Source: Prolixibacteraceae bacterium (GTDB taxonomy: Bacteria > Bacteroidota > Bacteroidia > Bacteroidales > Prolixibacteraceae). Taken from it: a DNA stretch of 64,000 bases. Shown here in pieces: positions 45,091 to 53,561 of the stretch. The notes under the pieces were generated by a model that worked only from the letters and a program-made list of their open reading frames with translations, did not search any database and was not told the DNA's origin. The stretch is taken from positions 22,387 to 86,386 of the forward strand of contig JAIOZY010000011.1 in NCBI GenBank assembly GCA_021740385.1, in the 5' to 3' direction. The stretch's first letter is position 1, and the number at the start of each line of letters is the position of its first letter. Position numbers and translations under genes: made by a program.

Positions 45091-47067
45091 CTATTTCCAG
45101 TCATCGGTCCGGAAAGGTTCGGCAGGAAGCCCTTCGGCATTGTACAGGTTTATTTCGCCCGGGTTATCGGCCCAGAGGTAACGTACCGATTTGATGTTTT
45201 TCACCTTGCTGCATCTCACCTCAACCCCTTTGTCGTCGATCAATTTTGCCTGAGCATAATGAAAAACCCAGTCGGGGCCGGCAACGGCAAACCCGTTAAT
45301 CTTTCCGGTTTCATTATTCACATTTAATTCCGAACCATCGGTATTGAATGATACCAAGGCTCTATTTCCTTCAATTTTGCAATTTTCCATACGCGGGCCG
45401 TTTGAAACGATATCGAATCCGTAATCAATTTTCAAGGCTTTTAATGCTAACCGGTTTCCAACATCACGCTTATTGCGCGGATGGATATCGCCGGCTTCCC
45501 CAATATCGATAATGCATGCCATTTCGACTTTGGAAAGTTTTGTAGCATTGAACTGGGCTTCGCGCAAATAAGGCCAAACCTGGTCGACAGGTTCCGGGGT
45601 TACATCCCTGAAGTTGGCCAGTTGCACCTGGTAAAACGAGAGATCATCGTTGTTCCAGTTTTTACGCCAGTCGTTTACCATCCGCTTAATCTGCATTTCA
45701 TACCGAAGTGCCTGTTCCAGATAATCGGCATTCGATTCGCCCTGGTACCAGATGGCTCCCTTTATGGCATAATTTAACAGCGGGTGGATCATCCCGTTAA
45801 ACAGTAAGGTTGGATATTGATTGGGCTGCAAGCCTGTAGCCCCGGGGTTGGTCGGATTGAGTGGTACAGGCAACGGGTCTTTTTTAATTTTCCAGTTTTC
45901 TGAGAGATCGACCACCTGGCTGCCATCCGACAGGTTCAGTTCCGAAAGTTCGCCATGGAAGCCACCACCACCCATATAATCCTCAACACGGATTACAACA
46001 GTGTTTTCTCCGGGCTTGAGTACACCGGAAGGCACCTTGTATGTGCGGTACACGTTATACCGGTTATAGGTTTCGCCAACCTTTTTGCCGTTTATCCAAA
46101 CCACATCGCTGTCGTCGATTTTAGCAAGCGACAACACAGCTTTTTCGGTTTGAAAACCATCGGGTAAATCGATCTTTTTCCTGAACCAGGCAATGCCGTC
46201 GAACACTTCCCAACCGGGCAACGTTTCCCAAAGCGAGGCCACGGGCATGTTGTCCCAACCCGAATCGTCGAAACCCGGCTTGATGTACTCATGAGTCCAA
46301 CCGGTAGCATTTAATTCGTCAAGTGCCTTTTTGTAATCGGCATAAATCTTTTTCTGTTTTTCGGCTTCGGTCTCTGCATCGTACGCTTTTAATCCTTCGA
46401 GCCATTCCAGTGCCAATGTATCATTGCCCATGGCCTCTTCGCTGGTCCATGTTTCAACAATGGTACCGCCCCAATTCGAGCTTATGAGGCCAACAGGCAC
46501 ACCGGTTTCCTGATGAATTTTCTTTCCAAAATAATAGCCAACTGCCGAAAAGCTTGACGCCGTTAACGGATTGCATTCCACCCATCCGGCAGGCGGAATA
46601 TCATCAACGGGTTCAGGCTGTGCATTATTTTCAACCTGCAAAAGGCGGATTTCGGGAAAATTAGCTTGTTCGATTTCTTCTTCTGCACCAATGGTATTCA
46701 CCAAAGGCCATTCCATGTTCGACTGCCCCGAACAAGCCCACACATCGCCAACCAGGATGTTTTCCAACTGAATTTTGTTTTTGCCTTTAATGGTCATTGA
46801 AAAGGGGCCGCCTGCTTCCCCGGTTTCAACCATCACTTTCCATTTTCCGTCTTCACCCGACCGGGTTTCATAGGTGGCATCCCTGAACTGTACAGTTATC
46901 TGCCGTCCTTCGGGAGCCCAGCCCCAAACGTCTGTTTTGCCATCGCGCTGTAATACCATGTTTGAACTTATAACGTTTGGAAGTTTAATGTCTTCGGTTG
47001 AAGAACAGGAGGAAAGTGCCGTAGCTATTATCAGCACAATTCCCAGTAACTGAAAAGTTGTTTTCAT
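45091..47067 (-). CDS. Sialate O-acetylesterase-type esterase (SASA)
   Basis: A 658-residue lipoprotein (lipobox SSCS near residue 21; ATG 47067 preferred over 47100). The SGNH-like SASA domain has VWACSGQSNMEWPL with the catalytic Ser and ICDIGEAGDIHPRNKRDVGNR-type end (IIDIGEAGDIHPRNK) with Asp/His. A carbohydrate-binding beta domain (~residues 265-390) is inserted, as in many Bacteroidota homologues. In this cluster the likely substrate is an acetylated plant glycan rather than sialic acid (inference). Confidence 0.88.
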   Translation of the reverse strand: MKTTFQLLGIVLIIATALSSCSSTEDIKLPNVISSNMVLQRDGKTDVWGWAPEGRQITVQFRDATYETRSGEDGKWKVMVETGEAGGPFSMTIKGKNKIQLENILVGDVWACSGQSNMEWPLVNTIGAEEEIEQANFPEIRLLQVENNAQPEPVDDIPPAGWVECNPLTASSFSAVGYYFGKKIHQETGVPVGLISSNWGGTIVETWTSEEAMGNDTLALEWLEGLKAYDAETEAEKQKKIYADYKKALDELNATGWTHEYIKPGFDDSGWDNMPVASLWETLPGWEVFDGIAWFRKKIDLPDGFQTEKAVLSLAKIDDSDVVWINGKKVGETYNRYNVYRTYKVPSGVLKPGENTVVIRVEDYMGGGGFHGELSELNLSDGSQVVDLSENWKIKKDPLPVPLNPTNPGATGLQPNQYPTLLFNGMIHPLLNYAIKGAIWYQGESNADYLEQALRYEMQIKRMVNDWRKNWNNDDLSFYQVQLANFRDVTPEPVDQVWPYLREAQFNATKLSKVEMACIIDIGEAGDIHPRNKRDVGNRLALKALKIDYGFDIVSNGPRMENCKIEGNRALVSFNTDGSELNVNNETGKINGFAVAGPDWVFHYAQAKLIDDKGVEVRCSKVKNIKSVRYLWADNPGEINLYNAEGLPAEPFRTDDWK

Positions 47068-47398
47068 ATGTTTATAATTTATTGTTTTTAATGGTAACAC
47101 ATGGAACTCGCCATAATCATGCTCTTGTGTTTTAAAAAGCTGTTTTTGATGGCTCGTTTCATATTGCGTAGTTTAATGATTTCGTTTAGATTGAACAAAA
47201 ATGCTAAAAAGATTTCAGGTATACCAGCGTTTTTTTACAACCATTATCGGAATAGCGGGGTAAATCTTACAAGCGGGCATTTCAGGACGTGCAAATTGTA
47301 TTCGCCCGATTCGTGAGAAGAGACGGGCGATTTTCAATCGCCCGATCGTGAGATTGGAAATCTCACGTCCCAATCTCACATCCCAATCTCATGTTCCA
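47068..47398. other. Upstream region of the esterase gene and repeat copy
   Basis: No gene is seen. From about 47295 the sequence is a copy of 48740-48830 (GAATTGTATTCGCCCGATTCGTGAG... style) with hairpins GGGCGATT-ttc-AATCGCCC (47334-47352) and GTGAGATT-gg-AAATCTCAC (47349-47368). It continues into the truncated gene copy at 47399. Confidence 0.6.
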
Positions 47399-47554
47399 TC
47401 AAACAACCTTCATCAATTGCTTCAACGTCTTATCCAGCCGCTTTACTTGTGAAACGGCTGTGCACTCCGGCTTTCTCTTTTCAATAATATCGATGAAAAT
47501 TTCTTTATTGTTTTCATGTACTGAAATCATTGATTTTTCAATGTACTGCGGCAA
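47399..47554 (-). pseudogene. Truncated copy of the 48817 gene (C-terminus only)
   Basis: The 52 codons LPQYIEKSMISVHENNKEIF... to ...LDKTLKQLMKVV match the last 52 codons of the gene at 48817-49458 with few changes. No start codon or N-terminal part remains; the match stops exactly where the 120-bp inverted-repeat element begins (47555). The downstream DNA is also duplicated, so this is a degenerate segmental copy. Confidence 0.85.
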
Positions 47555-47674
47555 CCCCCGCTGCCGCGCGAATCTTTCGCGTGGTTTGTAGCTATAGCTA
47601 CAATAAAATTCTATACTATTACTTTTTCTTAGCCTGTGGCGAAACCACACGATAAAATCGTGCGGCAGCGGGGG
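47555..47674. mobile_element. 120-bp MITE-like inverted-repeat element
   Basis: The element is bounded by perfect 13-bp terminal inverted repeats CCCCCGCTGCCGC (47555-47567) and GCGGCAGCGGGGG (47662-47674). Inside are GCGAATCTTTCGC, TTGTAGCTATAGCTACAA and CACGATAAAATCGTG palindromes. It has no ORF of its own. It sits at the truncation point of the gene copy, which suggests that its arrival caused the break. No clear target-site duplication was seen. Confidence 0.65.
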
Positions 47675-47742
47675 TAGTTGGTTGGAATAAGGTTTCGTAT
47701 AGCTGCAATTTTAGTACCTTTCCCGTTTAAACCAAACAGAAA

Positions 47743-48537
47743 TTGAAGGTTATAAAACTCATAATATGTATTGAAACCATCGGCAACGGCAAAATCGGAT
47801 GCCAGATATCGAACACGCGTGAAACAGCACTTCTTGAATATGCTGCTGAAAACGGAAGTTTATTTTTTGAACAAGAGAACGGCCTCGCTGAGGTTATCCG
47901 CAGGAACCATTTTCAGTTTGAAAAAATCATGCGGTCGGCCATAAAGGGAAATATTAAAGTTGGCCAAATAATCAATGCCGTTTTCATTGAAGGGTTTACC
48001 TTTTTGAACGATGCCGATTTCAACAAAGTCATCCGGGTTGACCGGCGTAACGAAAAGCTGCATATTATCAAGGCCGAACAGGCAACACCGGGCATTCATA
48101 AAATTTATGCTGATGGTTCGTTTACTGAAAAAAGCGGGAAATCGGGCTACGGGGGATTTATTGAAACACCCGATGGGAAACAGGAACTGTTTTGCCAATC
48201 GTTTGAAAAGGGAAGCAGCAACCTGATGGAGTTACTGGCCGTGACCGATGGACTCGAACGTCTCACACACGTAAAAAAGGTACAGGTTAATACCGACAGC
48301 CGTTTTGTAATCAGGGGCCTGGCCCAATGGGTGCATTTCTGGCGACACAACAACTGGCAAACTGCTTACGGGTGTAACGTAAAGTATGCCAAACAGTGGC
48401 AACATATCGACCGGTTATGCGAAGGAAAATTTCTGGAATTTATCTGGATCAAAGGGCATTCGGGACATGAACTGCAAAGCTTTTGTGACGAACTTGCAAA
48501 GGATTCAGCAGGGACAAAACCTTATTTTCGGCTTTAA
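47743..48537 (+). CDS. Ribonuclease HI-like protein with N-terminal extension
   Basis: A 264-residue protein; the C-terminal half is RNase HI with IYADGSFTEKSGKSGYGGF, NLMELLAVTDGLE, VNTDSRFVIRGL and the terminal FCDELAK, giving the D-E-D-D metal site. The N-terminal ~120 residues are an unfamiliar domain. No ATG lies in frame near the start; TTG at 47743 (MKVIKLIICIE) is the best choice. It lies between the two duplicated repeat-protein segments. Confidence 0.8.
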   Translation: MKVIKLIICIETIGNGKIGCQISNTRETALLEYAAENGSLFFEQENGLAEVIRRNHFQFEKIMRSAIKGNIKVGQIINAVFIEGFTFLNDADFNKVIRVDRRNEKLHIIKAEQATPGIHKIYADGSFTEKSGKSGYGGFIETPDGKQELFCQSFEKGSSNLMELLAVTDGLERLTHVKKVQVNTDSRFVIRGLAQWVHFWRHNNWQTAYGCNVKYAKQWQHIDRLCEGKFLEFIWIKGHSGHELQSFCDELAKDSAGTKPYFRL

Positions 48538-48816
48538 ACCTTCGTTACTATTCGCACAACTTCATGACCCAATCTTATTTTGCCCCCGCAAAAAGTTGAT
48601 GGCTGAAATAAGGTTAATAAGGTTGGAACTGGGGGATGCCAACGGGCACGAAGGTTAAAGAAAATAAAATAAGGTCAGGCACGTGCCTTTATGGTTAGGG
48701 ATACACCGTTTTTATCAAATATCCTTTCGGGTGAGGCGAATTGTATTCGCCCGATTCGTGAGAAGGGAAGGTGTTTTTCAATCGCCCGATCGTGAGATTG
48801 GAAATCTCACGTCCCG
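48538..48816. other. Gap with duplicated repeat DNA
   Basis: No gene is seen. From about 48733 the sequence is the partner copy of 47295-47398, with the same GCCCGATCGTGAGATTGG hairpin region, leading into the 3' end of the minus-strand gene at 48817. Confidence 0.5.
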
Positions 48817-49458
48817 TCATACAACCTTCATCAACTGCTTCAACGCTTTATCCAGCCGCTTTACTTGTGAAACGGCAGTGCATTCAGGTTTTCGCTTTTC
48901 AATGATGTTGATGAATATTTCCTCGTTCTTTTTGTTTATACATATCATCGATTTTTCAATATACTGAGGTAATTGCTTGATCGGGCATTTCCAGAATTGC
49001 TCAATCAGCAACGGCTCGGTTTTGCCGGAGTAAACGTCATGTTTGTTCAACTTTGCCAGTAACTCAATGCCGGCATCAACGGTTATAACCGATCCGTTTT
49101 GTATGGTTTCATAAATCGCGTTGAGAGAAGCAAACACTTTTTGATGATTCAGTTCGGTAAGTGTAGCCAGGGCTACCATTGCCCCCCATACGAGGCGGTT
49201 GTTTTTACTTTTTAAAAGACCGATGAAATCTTCGGCATATCCGGCAATCAATTCAGGTTTGATGTAGCCCGTTTCATAAAGTACCTTTATGCAATCGCTT
49301 TGGATGCGTTTGTCTTTATTCGACAGGTTTTCCACCAATTCTTTAATCGCTGTTTTGTTATCTGTTTCAGCAATTTGACGGGCCAGGGTAATGTTGGCCT
49401 CACTGCCTCTATGTCCTTGCTGCGAGGCCAGTAAATTAATAACTCCCATATCATTCAT
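48817..49458 (-). CDS. HEAT-like helical repeat protein, function unknown
   Basis: A 213-residue all-helical cytoplasmic protein. Repeats such as IKELVENLSNKDKRIQSDCIKVLYETGYIKPELIAGYAEDF and LLKSKNNRLVWGAMVALATLTELN suggest HEAT/ARM repeats, implying a protein-binding role. It starts 1 bp after the panE stop and is probably cotranscribed. A truncated copy of its C-terminus lies at 47399-47554. Confidence 0.7.
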   Translation of the reverse strand: MNDMGVINLLASQQGHRGSEANITLARQIAETDNKTAIKELVENLSNKDKRIQSDCIKVLYETGYIKPELIAGYAEDFIGLLKSKNNRLVWGAMVALATLTELNHQKVFASLNAIYETIQNGSVITVDAGIELLAKLNKHDVYSGKTEPLLIEQFWKCPIKQLPQYIEKSMICINKKNEEIFINIIEKRKPECTAVSQVKRLDKALKQLMKVV

Positions 49459-49459
49459 T

Positions 49460-50401
49460 TTATGCTTCAGAATTTAGTTTCCTGCCCCTTGCCTTGAGTT
49501 CCATTGGCAAAATGCAATGATACACGAACCGGTTGATTGGTGTATCAACAGCATACTTTTTACCGAGCCTGACAACCGTCCCGTTTTGATAATCAATTTC
49601 AGAAGGCCTCCCTTCCCAAACATCACGAGCCAGCGAAGGAGTCGATTCATACGCGATGGAATCGATAAATGATACGGTTTTTTCAACAAAATCTTTTTCG
49701 ATATTCAGGTTAATTTTTTGTGACAAAGCATAAACTTCGTTAAGCAGGGCAATCATCATTTCGCGTGTTTCTTTTAAGTCCCGCATTTCGCCATAGTTAG
49801 TTTTTGTTACGGCCAATAAGCCGCTTACACAAATCGCGATAAATTTCTTCCATATTTCGGCCTCAATGTCATCCGATAATTTTGATGCGATCCCTGCATT
49901 ATCGAAAAATTTCTTTATTTCAGTTGCGCGGTCGGTCACCTTTTTATCAAGTTCGCCAAAAACAATGGTGGGCGTAACACCAAAATGGTGAATTACCCCG
50001 GGCGATTCAATTTTACTGATGATACGGCACAATCCCCCCATGATGTTTTTGGGTTCGATTACTTCAGCCAGTTCATCCGCAGCCGAAACGCCGTTTTGCA
50101 AGGGGATAATAACCTTGTCCTGACCGACAATATTTTTCAATTCATGCCGAATTTCTTTCACCTGCCAGGCTTTTACGGCTACAAGAATTAATTTGGGATT
50201 TTCAATGTTAACAATTTTATCAGTTGCCTTAACTTCCGGGATGTGCACATTGCCCAAAATGCTTTTCAGTGTTAACCCGTTTTTCAACAGGGCTTTCAGG
50301 TGCTCACCCCTTGCAACGAAAGTTACATCATGTCCGGCATGTGCCAGCCGGGCGCCAAAGTAGCCACCAACGCCGCCGGTTCCGATAATCGCGATTTTCA
50401 T
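49460..50401 (-). CDS. 2-dehydropantoate 2-reductase PanE
   Basis: The 313-residue NADPH enzyme reduces ketopantoate to pantoate for CoA synthesis. The start MKIAIIGTGGVGGYFGARLAHAGHDVTFVAR carries the Rossmann GxGxxG; upstream in-frame starts are unlikely. The catalytic Lys is in WKKFIAICVSGLLAVT and the C-terminal helix domain has PSLARDVWEGRPSEIDYQNG with the conserved Glu. A -7-like box TATCTTTG lies at 50444-50437. Confidence 0.9.
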   Translation of the reverse strand: MKIAIIGTGGVGGYFGARLAHAGHDVTFVARGEHLKALLKNGLTLKSILGNVHIPEVKATDKIVNIENPKLILVAVKAWQVKEIRHELKNIVGQDKVIIPLQNGVSAADELAEVIEPKNIMGGLCRIISKIESPGVIHHFGVTPTIVFGELDKKVTDRATEIKKFFDNAGIASKLSDDIEAEIWKKFIAICVSGLLAVTKTNYGEMRDLKETREMMIALLNEVYALSQKINLNIEKDFVEKTVSFIDSIAYESTPSLARDVWEGRPSEIDYQNGTVVRLGKKYAVDTPINRFVYHCILPMELKARGRKLNSEA

Positions 50402-50487
50402 GTTTTTAAAATTGTTTTTAAATAAATGAACAATTACAAAGATAAATAAAAGGGTTGTTTTGAGGTTAGGCAATTATGAACGCCCAA

Positions 50488-50772
50488 CCCTTTCCGTCCG
50501 GAGGTAGGCTGTTCTTTTTACGAACATTCTACGGCGGACGGTTATAATATTGTGCTATTTTACAAAATTTGCATCCCTACGGGATTGGAATGTTAATTAA
50601 ACTTCACAAGTCAAAAAAAACATCATTGACGTTTATCAACGCACAAACCTTAAAGCCCTGAAAGGGCGCAACAACAATAGCCCGGGGTGCAACCCCGGGT
50701 GATGGAGCGTGCAGGAGAAAAACCGTTCGATCAAACGGCTATGATAAATGAAATACCGCTGTATCGAACGGA
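50488..50772 (+). repeat. Hairpin-rich ~285-bp dispersed repeat, copy A
   Basis: This non-coding stretch shares long blocks with 58288-58597 in the same orientation: CGAACATTCTAC, GCGGACGGTT, CATCCCTACGGGATTGGAA, CGTTTATCAACGCACAAACC, CCCTGAAAGGGC, GCCCGGGGTGCAACCCCGGG and CGTTCGATCAA. Internal hairpins are CCCT-gaa-AGGGC, CCCGGGGT-gca-ACCCCGGG and ATCCC-TAC-GGGAT; CCGTTCGAT pairs with ATCGAACGG near the end. No ORF is supported. Confidence 0.85.
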
Positions 50773-50994
50773 ATTGTTGAACGTTGAAATCATCATCTTA
50801 TACGTAGTAATCCCTCTCTGTTAGCCGACGAATAGGAATAACAAATTTTGGAACAAGCTCTTAATTTTTCTGTCGACGTTTTTTTCATAAAACAAACGCT
50901 TATCGTATTTTTACACGCTGGTTTAAAGAGAAATTTATTGTTCATATAATAATTCACATTCTTTTCGTGTTTATTAGCATACAGTCCCATTATA
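50773..50994. other. Leader region of the efflux operon
   Basis: No gene is convincing here; a minus-strand frame at 50793-51281 overlaps the adaptor start and is not supported. The segment is AT-rich near 50930-50994 and should hold the promoter, but I see no exact TAnnTTTG box. Confidence 0.35.
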
Positions 50995-52338
50995 ATGAGT
51001 GTATCGAAAATATTTAAATATGCTTTATACCAAATTGTGTTTTTTTCATTGGTTGTTGCTTCTTGTAACAACAATACAAAAAACAGCATTTCACTATACA
51101 CCGTATCGCGCGAATCGTACTTGGATGATATTATACTTGAAGGAACAGTAAAAGCGGTTAATTCGTCTACCGTTGTTTGTCCCCAAATGCTCGAAGGAAC
51201 GGTTACCTTTATTGTTGAAGACGGAACACCGGTAAAAAAGGGGGATACGGTATGCATCATCGAGAACAGGGAGTATGCCAATATCTACCAGAATTTTGTT
51301 GACAGGGTTGAACAATCGAAGGCTCAATACAATAAGGGATTGGCCGACCTGGAACTGAATTATTCCCTGCTACAGGCACAGGTAAAAAACAACGAGGCAC
51401 AAACAGAAATCTTGTTTCTCGACTCAGCACAACTCTCTTTTCTAACCGAACAACAAAGAAAAAAGAAGGAACTTGAACTAAAAATTGCCGCCCTTGAAAA
51501 ACAAAAAATTGAAACGAAACTGCATTTTCTCGAACTGATCAACGAATCGGAATTAAAAAAACTGGAACTCCAGATTCAGCAAGACGAGTTTCAGTTCGAA
51601 CATATTAAAAGTATTCTTGACCAAATGGTGATGACAACCCCGGTTGACGGGCTTGCCCTTCGGTCAATTTCAAGGCGGACAAGGGAAAAAGTGCAGGAAG
51701 GGGAATTGGTTTGGGAAGGTTTTTCATTGGTCGAAATCCCCGACCTCAATAAAGTAGAAGTTAAGATCATGGCCTCGGAAAGCCACTATAAGCGGGTGCA
51801 GGTAAACGATCCGGTCGTTTATACCTTTGATGCGAAAACAGGCAATACCGGATGGGGGAAAATCCTCATGAAGGCACCAACGGGTGAGCCCGTAAACCGT
51901 AACTCTAAAGTCAGGCTGTTCGAAATCACAGCTTCTGTCGACAGTTTCAACACGCTTCCCGGAATTGGCATGTCGGCACAATGCCGTGTAATTCTCACAC
52001 AGGTTCCCGATACAGTTGTAATCCCACAACTGGCCATTTTCGAGGAAGATTCCCTGAAATTTGTTTACGTGCAACAAAAACACAATAATTTCGAAAAACG
52101 CCAGGTTTTGCCAGGAAACTCATCGCCCAGCAGTGCGGTAATTATTTCCGGCCTCAAAAACGGGGAAACGGTATCGTATATTAAACCCGAAAAGTCAAAA
52201 ACCAGTCCGTCCGTTTTACTCCCCGACTCCATCCTGAAAAAATATAAATCACTTTCGAATGGGAACACGCTAATCACCAATCAGGAAGATATAACTGAAA
52301 TGCATCCGGAACATGATCCAACATTAATATACCATTAA
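50995..52338 (+). CDS. Efflux adaptor (HlyD/MFP family) 1
   Basis: A 447-residue lipoprotein-like adaptor (VVASCNNN near residue 23) with the membrane-fusion-protein layout: a half-lipoyl strand (GTVTFIVEDGTPVKKGDTVCII), a long alpha-hairpin (~100-215), the second lipoyl half (MTTPVDGLALRSI...VQEGELVWEGFSLVEIPDL) and beta-barrel. It bridges inner-membrane permease and TolC in the periplasm. It is the first gene of the six-gene operon and the most divergent of the three adaptors. Confidence 0.87.
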   Translation: MSVSKIFKYALYQIVFFSLVVASCNNNTKNSISLYTVSRESYLDDIILEGTVKAVNSSTVVCPQMLEGTVTFIVEDGTPVKKGDTVCIIENREYANIYQNFVDRVEQSKAQYNKGLADLELNYSLLQAQVKNNEAQTEILFLDSAQLSFLTEQQRKKKELELKIAALEKQKIETKLHFLELINESELKKLELQIQQDEFQFEHIKSILDQMVMTTPVDGLALRSISRRTREKVQEGELVWEGFSLVEIPDLNKVEVKIMASESHYKRVQVNDPVVYTFDAKTGNTGWGKILMKAPTGEPVNRNSKVRLFEITASVDSFNTLPGIGMSAQCRVILTQVPDTVVIPQLAIFEEDSLKFVYVQQKHNNFEKRQVLPGNSSPSSAVIISGLKNGETVSYIKPEKSKTSPSVLLPDSILKKYKSLSNGNTLITNQEDITEMHPEHDPTLIYH

Positions 52339-52340
52339 GC

Positions 52341-53561
52341 ATGAAATATTTATACCTTTTCATACCCTTGCTCCTTCTCTTTTCCTGCGGGAAAAAAACC
52401 TCACAGGACATACCTGCAGCCCAGGTTAAGAAGGGCACCTTTTACCTCGACATTTATGAAGAGGGCGAAGTAAATGCCATCCGTTCAACGAACATCATTT
52501 CGCCAAACATCTCGTGGCGTTACGGCATGTTAAAAATCATGCAGATTGTTGAAGACGGCAGCGAAGTGGAAACCGGCGATACGCTTATTGTGTTCGACCC
52601 TACTGAAGTACGGAAGGCCATTGTCGATTCCGAAGCCAACCTGGAGATGAAAAAGGCCGAGCTGAAAAAACTAAAAGCCGAACAGGAATCGGCCATTGCC
52701 GAACTCGAAGCCGACCTTGAAATTACCAAATTATCGCTCGAGATTTCAAAGATCAACCTGGAATCGTCCGATTATGAAGCCGACGTGAAAAAGCAGGAGA
52801 TTCAGCTTAACATGGAGAAGGCAAAAATTGCACTCGACAGGGCCATTGAACAAATTGAAAACAAGAAAAAAGTCCAGCAGGAAGAACTTAAACAGAAACT
52901 CCTTGAAATCAGCCAGTCGGAAAAACAACTGGAAGAAGGCCATGAAACCCTTTCCCGGCTTTCACTAATCTCACCTTCAAACGGTATTGCCATTATAACG
53001 AGGAACTGGAGCAGCGATGCCAAATTCCAGGTTGGCGACCAATGTTGGAGCGGGAATACACTCATTGAACTACCCGACCTCAGCCAGCTTAAAGTGAAGG
53101 TACTGATTAATGAAGTTGACATTGCCAAAATTACCAAAGGGTTGCGGGTTGAAGTTAAACCCGATGCCTTTTCCGATTCAATTTACGATGCCGAAATAAT
53201 GACCGTGGCCAACCTTGCCGTTAACAAAGAACGGAATTCAAAAATTAAAGTTTTCCCGGTTGACATTTTGATCAAATCGCCGGCCAAAAACCTCTTGCCG
53301 GGCCTTACGGTGAATTGCCGCATCATTGTCGATCAAATTGAAAATGTGTTGTCTGTCCCCATCGAAGCCGTTCACTCTACCCCCAACGCCGATTATGTTT
53401 TTGTACAGAAAGGAAAAACATTCAAAAAAATACCGGTTAAGCTGGGCCAGTCGAATACCGACTTTGTAATTGTGAATGAAGGATTGACAGAAGATGATGT
53501 AGTTTCGCTGGTCGACCCGTTTGTTGAAGAAGATCAGGAAGAAGAAAATAAAAAAATGTGA
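52341..53561 (+). CDS. Efflux adaptor (HlyD/MFP family) 2
   Basis: A 406-residue adaptor beginning with a lipoprotein signal (LLFSCGKK). GEVNAIRSTNIISPNI...MQIVEDGSEVETGDTLIVFDP and TLIELPDLSQLKVKVLINEVDIAKI are lipoyl and barrel motifs, with a long Glu/Lys coiled-coil hairpin (~85-200) between. It begins 2 bp after the first adaptor and its end overlaps the third by 4 bp. Confidence 0.87.
   Translation: MKYLYLFIPLLLLFSCGKKTSQDIPAAQVKKGTFYLDIYEEGEVNAIRSTNIISPNISWRYGMLKIMQIVEDGSEVETGDTLIVFDPTEVRKAIVDSEANLEMKKAELKKLKAEQESAIAELEADLEITKLSLEISKINLESSDYEADVKKQEIQLNMEKAKIALDRAIEQIENKKKVQQEELKQKLLEISQSEKQLEEGHETLSRLSLISPSNGIAIITRNWSSDAKFQVGDQCWSGNTLIELPDLSQLKVKVLINEVDIAKITKGLRVEVKPDAFSDSIYDAEIMTVANLAVNKERNSKIKVFPVDILIKSPAKNLLPGLTVNCRIIVDQIENVLSVPIEAVHSTPNADYVFVQKGKTFKKIPVKLGQSNTDFVIVNEGLTEDDVVSLVDPFVEEDQEEENKKM

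Noticed and set aside
47555..47674. Possible rho-independent terminator
   Set aside because: The 13-bp terminal arms are 94 bp apart and lack a T run; an inverted-repeat element explains the structure better.
50793..51281. Minus-strand open frame of 162 codons over the efflux adaptor start
   Set aside because: It covers the signal region of a well-supported adaptor and shows no domain of its own.
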